DNA from: Micromonospora mirobrigensis
GTDB lineage: Bacteria; Actinomycetota; Actinomycetes; Mycobacteriales; Micromonosporaceae
Length of the DNA: 64,000 nucleotides
Direction of reading: 5' to 3'
Assembly (NCBI RefSeq): GCF_900091555.1
Contig: NZ_FMCX01000013.1
Location: forward strand, 1 to 64,000
Under the pieces are notes generated by a model. The model ran no database searches. It was not told the origin of the DNA and saw only the letters and a program-made list of their open reading frames with translations. The position numbers were made by a program, and so were the translations under genes. Numbering within the stretch: position 1 is the stretch's first letter; each line of letters begins with the position of its first letter. Shown here piece after piece: positions 58,731 through 64,000 of this stretch.

Positions 58731-61700
58731 ATGACCAGACCGGCCAGGGGACGCCTCGCCCGGTACGGCTTCGCCGAGGGGGACGGCGGGGTTCGCGCCG
58801 CCGACCTGCTCGGCCCGGACGGCCTCGGGCTGTGGCGCGCGCAGGAGCAGGAGCCCGCCGGCGAGCGGGCCGCCGAGCTGCTCGCCGCGCTCTCCCGGGC
58901 CGCCGACCCGGACCTGGCGCTGCGCCAGCTGCACCGGCTGGTGGAGGCCGAACGCCGGGACACCGGCACCTCGACGGTGCTGGACGCGCTGCACGACGAC
59001 CCGGGGCTGCGCCGGCGGCTGGTCGCCGTGCTGGGCGCCTCGTCGGCCCTCGGCGACCACCTGGTCGCCAATCCGGGACAGTGGACGGTGCTGAACACCG
59101 CCGCCGACGGCCTGGCCCCCACCGCCGACGGGCGGTTGGACCTCGACCTGGCCGGCCGGTTGACCCCGTCGACGCAGCCGGTGGCGGTGCTGCGGCAGGC
59201 GTACCGGCTGGCGCTGTTGCGGATCGCCGCGGCCGACCTCACCGGCGGGCGGGGGCTGGAGCAGACCATGGCGGCGCTCTCCGCGCTGGCCGACGCCACC
59301 CTCGCGCAGGCGTACCGGATCGCGGTGGGTGAGCTGCCCGACGGCACGCCCGAGCCGGCGCTGGCCGTGGTGGCGATGGGCAAGTGCGGCGGCGACGAGC
59401 TGAACTACGTCTCCGACGTCGACGTGATCTTCGTGGCCGCCGACGACGCCGACCTGGCCGTCGCCACCACGGTCGCCGCCCGGCTGATCGGTGTCTGCGG
59501 GCTGGTCGCCTGGCCGGTCGACGCCGCGCTGCGCCCGGAGGGCAACCGGGGTCCGCTGGTGCGCACCCTGGCCAGCCACCTGGCCTACTACCGCCGCTGG
59601 GCCCGCACCTGGGAGTTCCAGGCCCTGCTCAAGGCCCGTCCGGCCGCCGGTGACCTGGCGCTGGCCGGTGAGTGGATCAGCTCGCTGGCCCCGCTGGTCT
59701 GGACCGCCGCGGAACGCCCCGAGGCGGTCCAGGACGTCCGGTCGATGCGCCGGAGGATCATCGAGAACATCCCGGCCAAGGAGCTGGACCGCGAGATCAA
59801 GCGCGGCTCCGGCGGCCTGCGGGACATCGAGTTCGCGGTGCAGCTGCTGCAACTGGTGCACGGCCGGGGCGACGAGTCGCTGCGGGTTCCGGGCACCATC
59901 CCCGCGCTGCGCGCGCTGGTCGCCGGCGGCTACGTCGGCCGCGCCGACGGCGAGGCGCTGCTGCGCGGCTACCGCTTCCTGCGCGCCGTCGAGCACCGGC
60001 TGCAACTCCAGGGCCTGCGCCGCACCCACACCGTACCGACCGAGCCGGCCGCGCTGCGCTGGCTGGCCGCAGCCCTCGGCTACCAGGCCGCGCCGGGCCG
60101 CAGCGCCGTCGAGGAGTTCCGCGCCGAGTGGGTCACCCACGCCAGCGAGGTACGCCGGCTGCACGCCAAGCTGCTCTACCGGCCGCTGCTGGAGTCGGTG
60201 GCCCGGGTACCCGCCGACGGCCTGCGCCTCACCCCCGAGGCGGCCCGCAACCGGCTCAAGACGCTCGGCTTCGCCGACCCCGCCGGGGCGCTGCGCCACC
60301 TCCAGGCCCTCACCGGCGGGGTCAGCCGGACCGCCGCCATCCAGCGCACCCTGCTGCCGGTGCTGCTGTCGGAGTTCGCCGACGCCCCCGAACCGGACCG
60401 CGGCCTGCTGAACTACCGGCAGGTCTCGGACTCGCTGGGCAGCACCCCCTGGTACCTGCGGCTGCTGCGCGACGAGGGCCCGGTGGCCCGCCGGCTGGCC
60501 CGGGTCCTCTCCTCCTCCCGGTACGCGGCCGACCTGCTGGCCCGCGAGCCGGAGGCGCTGCGGCTGCTCGCCGACGACACCGAGCTGACCCCGCGCGGCC
60601 CGGAGGTGCTCTGCGACGGCTTCACCGCCGCCGCCGCCCGGCACACCGACCCCGTGCAGGCCACCCGGGCGGTCCGCGCGCTGCGCCGCCGGGAACTGGT
60701 CCGGCTCTCCTGCGCCGACCTGCTCAGCCGCGCCGGTGGGCTGGCCCCCCGCCCCGAGCGTGGCGCGACGGCCGCCCCGCTGGCCGACGTCACCACGGTC
60801 GGCACCGCCCTGTCCGCGGTGACCGACGCCACCCTCACCGCCGCGCTGCGCATCGCCCGGGCCGCCCGCCCGGAGCTGCCCGGACTGCGCTTCGCGATCA
60901 TCGGGATGGGCCGGCTCGGCGGGTACGAGTCGAACTACCTCTCCGACGCCGACGTGCTCTTCGTCTACGACCCGCCGCCGGGCGGCAACGACAGCCAGGC
61001 CAGTGCCGCCGCGCAAGCGATCGCCGAGGAGCTGCGCCGGCTGCTCGGCATGCCCGCCCCTGACCCGGCGCTGGGCGTCGACGCCGACCTGCGCCCCGAG
61101 GGCCGGCAGGGCCCGCTGGTCCGCAGCCTCGCCGCCTACCAGCAGTACTACGCCCGCTGGTCCAAGGTGTGGGAGGCGCAGGCGCTGCTGCGCGCCCGGT
61201 TCGTCTGCGGCGACGCCGACCTGGGCGACCGGTTCGAGGAGATGATCGCCCCGGTCCGTTGGCCGGCCGACGGGCTGACCCGCGAGCAGGTGGTGGAAAT
61301 CCGCCGGATCAAGGCCCGGGTGGAGACCGAACGGCTGCCCCGGGGCGCCGACCCGGCCACCCACACCAAGCTGGGCCGGGGCGGGCTCTCCGACGTGGAG
61401 TGGGCGGTGCAGCTGCTCCAGCTCCGGCACGCCGGCGTTCACCCGCAGCTGCGCGGCACGCGTACCCTCGACGGGCTCGACGCCGCCCGCGACGCCGGCC
61501 TGGTCGACGCGGAGGACGCGGCGGCGATGGCCGCCGGCTGGACCCTCGCCGCGCAGGTCCGCAACGCGCTGATGCTGGTCCGGGGCCGGGCCGGCGACCA
61601 GCTGCCCCGGCACGGGGTCGAGCTGGCCGGGGTGGCCCGGCTGCTCGGCCGCGACGACCCGGGGGAGTTCCTCGACGAGTACCTGCGCACCGCCCGGCGC

Positions 61701-61736
61701 TCCCGCACCGCGATGGAACGGGTGCTGGATGCCTGA
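58731..61736 (+). CDS. glnE: bifunctional glutamine synthetase adenylyltransferase/deadenylylase
   Basis: The protein has 1001 residues from ATG 58731 with GAGG upstream. Two nucleotidyltransferase domains are shown by their motifs, KCGGDELNYVSDVDVIF (near residues 217-233) and GRLGGYESNYLSDADVLF (near 725-742), each with the GGxE and DxD metal-binding pattern, plus two GlnD-like helical domains. GlnE adenylylates glutamine synthetase to switch off nitrogen assimilation and removes the group when nitrogen is scarce. It overlaps the next gene by 8 bp. Confidence 0.96.
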   Translation: MTRPARGRLARYGFAEGDGGVRAADLLGPDGLGLWRAQEQEPAGERAAELLAALSRAADPDLALRQLHRLVEAERRDTGTSTVLDALHDDPGLRRRLVAVLGASSALGDHLVANPGQWTVLNTAADGLAPTADGRLDLDLAGRLTPSTQPVAVLRQAYRLALLRIAAADLTGGRGLEQTMAALSALADATLAQAYRIAVGELPDGTPEPALAVVAMGKCGGDELNYVSDVDVIFVAADDADLAVATTVAARLIGVCGLVAWPVDAALRPEGNRGPLVRTLASHLAYYRRWARTWEFQALLKARPAAGDLALAGEWISSLAPLVWTAAERPEAVQDVRSMRRRIIENIPAKELDREIKRGSGGLRDIEFAVQLLQLVHGRGDESLRVPGTIPALRALVAGGYVGRADGEALLRGYRFLRAVEHRLQLQGLRRTHTVPTEPAALRWLAAALGYQAAPGRSAVEEFRAEWVTHASEVRRLHAKLLYRPLLESVARVPADGLRLTPEAARNRLKTLGFADPAGALRHLQALTGGVSRTAAIQRTLLPVLLSEFADAPEPDRGLLNYRQVSDSLGSTPWYLRLLRDEGPVARRLARVLSSSRYAADLLAREPEALRLLADDTELTPRGPEVLCDGFTAAAARHTDPVQATRAVRALRRRELVRLSCADLLSRAGGLAPRPERGATAAPLADVTTVGTALSAVTDATLTAALRIARAARPELPGLRFAIIGMGRLGGYESNYLSDADVLFVYDPPPGGNDSQASAAAQAIAEELRRLLGMPAPDPALGVDADLRPEGRQGPLVRSLAAYQQYYARWSKVWEAQALLRARFVCGDADLGDRFEEMIAPVRWPADGLTREQVVEIRRIKARVETERLPRGADPATHTKLGRGGLSDVEWAVQLLQLRHAGVHPQLRGTRTLDGLDAARDAGLVDAEDAAAMAAGWTLAAQVRNALMLVRGRAGDQLPRHGVELAGVARLLGRDDPGEFLDEYLRTARRSRTAMERVLDA

Positions 61737-63342
61737 GCGCCCACCCGCCGCCCCGGCGGTCGCCGCCGGGGTGTCCGCGGCGGTCGCCGCGCTGCTCGGC
61801 GTCGCGTTCCTGCTCGCCGGGCCGATGGGCACCGACCTGGCCGCCCAGGTTGCCCGCGCCGACTTCGCCGACCGGTACGGTGCCACCCCGATCGACCTGG
61901 GCTGGTACGGCGGGGTGAACCAGTTCGGCTACAGCCTCTTCACCGGAGCGCTCGGCGCCCTGGTCGGCGTGCGCCCGCTCGGGGTGGCCGCCGCGGTGGC
62001 CGGCGCCGCAGCGTTGGGCTGGCTGCTGGCCGTCCACCGGGCCCGCCGGCCGCTGACCGGCGGCGTGCTCGGCGCGGTGGTGCTGGTCGGCAACCTGGTC
62101 AGCGGCCGGGTCACCTTCGCCGTCGGGCTGGCGTTCGGGCTGGCCGCCCTCTGCGCCGTGTCGGCGTCCCGCCCGTCGCGCCCGGCCCGGCTGGTCCTCG
62201 CCGCGCTGCTCGCCGCCCTGTCCACCTGGGCCAGCCCGGTCGCCGGGCTCTTCACCGGGCTGGCCGGCGCGGCGCTGCTCCTGGCCGGCCTGCGCCGCGG
62301 CCCCGGCCCCGGTCGGCCGCTGCCCGGCGGCTGGCGACTGGACCGCCCGGTCGCCGAACCCCTGGTCCTCTGCCTCGCCCCGGCCGTGGCGCTCGCGCCG
62401 ATGGCGGTGCTCTTCGGCAACGGCGGCACCCAGCCGTACGCCCCCGAGTCGATGCGGCTCAACGTGGCGCTGGCCGTGCTGGTGTTCTTCGTCCTGCCCC
62501 GCCGCCGGTGGGCGCTGCGGATCGGGGCGGCGCTCACGGCCGTGCTGGTGGTCGCCGCGTTCTACCTGCCCAGCCCGGTCGGTTCCAACGCGACCCGGCT
62601 GTCGCTGCTGTTCGCCGTGCCGGTGGTCGCCGCGTTCGCCGCGCTGCCCCCGGCCTGGCTGGCCGCCCTGCTCGCCGCGATGGTCTGGTGGCAGAACCCG
62701 GTGATGACCAACGACCTGGGCCGGGCCGGTTCCGCCGAGGCCGACGCCGGGTTCTACCGCCCGCTCGCCGAGGAGCTGGCCCGCCGGCAGCCGGCCGGCC
62801 GGGTCGAGGTGGTGCCGCTGCGCGACCACTGGGAGTCGGCGTACCTGCCGCCGACCGTGCCGCTGGCCCGGGGCTGGGAACGCCAGGTCGACACCGACCG
62901 CAACGCGCTGTTCTACGAAGGCGAGCTGACCGCCGACCGGTACCGGCGGTGGCTGCGCCGGGAGGCGGTCGGCTACGTGGCGCTCGCCCCGGCCAGCGTG
63001 CCCGACCGGTACGGCCGCGCCGAGGCGGACCTGGTCGAGGCCGGCCAGCCGTACCTGCGTGAGGTGTGGCGGGACGACACCTGGCGGCTGTACGCGGTGG
63101 CCGACCCGACGCCGCTGGTCGGCGCGCCGGGCCGGCTGGTCGCCGCCGACCGGGCCACGGTCACGCTCACCGTGCCGAGCCCCGGCGACGTGCCGGTCCG
63201 GGTCCGTTGGTCCCGCTGGCTCACCCTCACCGGCCCCGACGGCTGTCTCGCCCCCGGCGCGGACGGCTTCACCACGCTCCGGGCCGCCGCCCCGGGCGAC
63301 TACCGGGTGTCGAGTTCCCTGCGGCCGAACGGGAGATGCTGA
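61729..63342 (+). CDS. multi-span membrane protein, glycosyltransferase-C-like (mannosyltransferase locus)
   Basis: The protein has 537 residues with about 10 membrane helices, then a long periplasmic C-terminal region (AGRVEVVPLRDHWESAYLPP, GGYV-like VGYVALAPASVPDRYG, PSPGDVPVRVRWSRWLTLTG). The early motif GTDLAAQVARADFADRYG and YGGVNQFGYSLFTGALGALV resemble polytopic GT-C enzymes, but no canonical DxD is certain. It is adjacent to an MptB-like gene, so a role in lipoglycan or cell-wall mannan export or synthesis is inferred. Confidence 0.75.
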   Translation: MPERPPAAPAVAAGVSAAVAALLGVAFLLAGPMGTDLAAQVARADFADRYGATPIDLGWYGGVNQFGYSLFTGALGALVGVRPLGVAAAVAGAAALGWLLAVHRARRPLTGGVLGAVVLVGNLVSGRVTFAVGLAFGLAALCAVSASRPSRPARLVLAALLAALSTWASPVAGLFTGLAGAALLLAGLRRGPGPGRPLPGGWRLDRPVAEPLVLCLAPAVALAPMAVLFGNGGTQPYAPESMRLNVALAVLVFFVLPRRRWALRIGAALTAVLVVAAFYLPSPVGSNATRLSLLFAVPVVAAFAALPPAWLAALLAAMVWWQNPVMTNDLGRAGSAEADAGFYRPLAEELARRQPAGRVEVVPLRDHWESAYLPPTVPLARGWERQVDTDRNALFYEGELTADRYRRWLRREAVGYVALAPASVPDRYGRAEADLVEAGQPYLREVWRDDTWRLYAVADPTPLVGAPGRLVAADRATVTLTVPSPGDVPVRVRWSRWLTLTGPDGCLAPGADGFTTLRAAAPGDYRVSSSLRPNGRC

Positions 63343-63344
63343 CC

Positions 63345-64000
63345 GTGGACCAACCGCGCCTGACCCGCTGGACGGGTCTCGCCGGATCGTTGCTGCTCGC
63401 CCTGGCCGCCTGGCTGGGCGGGGCGTTGCGCGACTCGCCGCTGCGTACCAACCCGGTGAAGATCTGGCAGGGCCCGAACGGGCCGCTGGTGATCGCGCTC
63501 TGGCTGGTCGGCACCGCGCTGCTGGCCTGGGCCTGGTGGCGGCTGCGCGACGCCGTGCCGTCCACCCGCTGGGCGCTGGTCACCATCGGGCTCTGGCTGC
63601 TGCCGATGCTGTTCGCCGCGCCGTTCGGCAGCCGCGACGTCTACGCGTACGCCTGCCAGGGGGCCAGCTACGGCGCCGGGATCAGCCCGTACGAGCAGGG
63701 CGTCTCCGCGCTGCCCTGCCCGTGGCTGGACACCATCTCGTTCATCTGGCGGGACACCCCGGCGCCGTACGGGCCGCTGTTCGTGGTGATCGCCGGGGCG
63801 GTGGTTAAGGTGACCGGCTCGCTGACCGCGAGCATCGTGCTGTTCCGGGTGATGGCCCTGGCCGGGGTGGTGCTGACCGCGTACGCCCTGCCGGTGCTGG
63901 CCCGGCGCTGCGGCGTCGCCCCGCAGCGGGCGCTCTGGCTGGCGCTGGCCTGCCCGCTGGTGGTCATGCACGTGGTCGGCGGCCCGCACAACGACGGGCT
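63345..64000 (+). CDS. mptB: polyprenol-phosphate-mannose-dependent alpha-(1,6)-mannosyltransferase, MptB-like (3' end outside window)
   Basis: Translation starts at GTG 63345, three bases after the preceding stop, with GGGAG nine bases upstream; ATG 63336 is in frame but too near that site. The visible 218 residues have several membrane segments (GLAGSLLLALAAWLGGALRD; GPLVIALWLVGTALLAWAWW; WALVTIGLWLLPMLFAAPFG) and the conserved loop GSRDVYAYACQGASYGAGIS then PYEQGVSALP with RDTPAPYGPLFVVIAGAV, characteristic of MptB/MptA GT-C enzymes. They extend the mannan core of lipomannan using polyprenyl-P-mannose. The end shows VVGGPHNDGL before the window border. Confidence 0.85.
   Translation, partial: MDQPRLTRWTGLAGSLLLALAAWLGGALRDSPLRTNPVKIWQGPNGPLVIALWLVGTALLAWAWWRLRDAVPSTRWALVTIGLWLLPMLFAAPFGSRDVYAYACQGASYGAGISPYEQGVSALPCPWLDTISFIWRDTPAPYGPLFVVIAGAVVKVTGSLTASIVLFRVMALAGVVLTAYALPVLARRCGVAPQRALWLALACPLVVMHVVGGPHNDG

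Noticed and set aside
58692..61886. 1064-codon minus-strand frame opposite glnE
   Set aside because: It mirrors glnE codon for codon, with Gly/Val/Gln/Arg-rich low-complexity sequence and no domain; glnE motifs on the plus strand are unmistakable.

Overview
The window looks like chromosome of a high-GC actinomycete, most likely Micromonosporaceae (Micromonospora-like). The support is frequent GTG starts with 4-base start/stop overlaps, an F420-linked reductase, an MptB-type mannosyltransferase, a 13E12-type HNH protein, and a gene set (Nif3, zinc ribbon, RNase H/phosphatase, panB, glnA2, glnE) that lies close together in Mycobacterium tuberculosis as Rv2220-Rv2230c. The genus is inferred from gene content, not from a database search. 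Left chromosomal part (1-17219): an IS110 transposase tail; a prim-pol protein divergent from an XRE regulator and flavoprotein; the Nif3/zinc-ribbon/RNase H operon; a DUF3311 plus sodium:solute symporter pair; a NarL/DesK-type two-component system; a MarR repressor divergent from an MFS pump over a twin-palindrome operator; a TauE/SafE exporter; a Tat-exported FAD oxidoreductase; a SigE-family sigma factor with a membrane partner; and the RNase P RNA gene rnpB. Centre (17189-36547): a 19.3-kb actinomycete integrative and conjugative element (AICE) inserted in the 3' end of rnpB. It is bounded by perfect 36-bp direct repeats that contain the 3' strand of the rnpB P1 stem, so rnpB stays intact. 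Inside each end is an array of ACGGCCT repeats spaced 10-11 bp, most likely integrase arm sites. The backbone is two GntR regulators, small conserved genes, a TraB/FtsK-type translocase, a small membrane protein, a RepSA-like initiator, Xis and a tyrosine integrase. Three lower-GC cargo blocks look like defence genes: a split McrBC-like operon facing a beta-class DNA methyltransferase (18066-22214), an Sll1717-like P-loop ATPase (26478-27947), and a DUF262-HNH protein between the integrase and the right end (34768-36435). Right chromosomal part (36548-64000): small membrane and roadblock proteins, a frameshifted M48 peptidase, a Lys/Ala-rich histone-like protein, an RNB exonuclease, an F420:NADP oxidoreductase-like protein, a DUF222/HNH protein, panB, nadE, glnA2, a methyltransferase, a WYL regulator, a streptogramin B lyase homologue, a secreted phosphoesterase, an LD-carboxypeptidase, a glutamine amidotransferase, glnE, and the start of a mannosyltransferase locus that runs off the window. 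No tRNA or CRISPR array was seen. Convergent genes are commonly separated by strong GC-rich hairpins.
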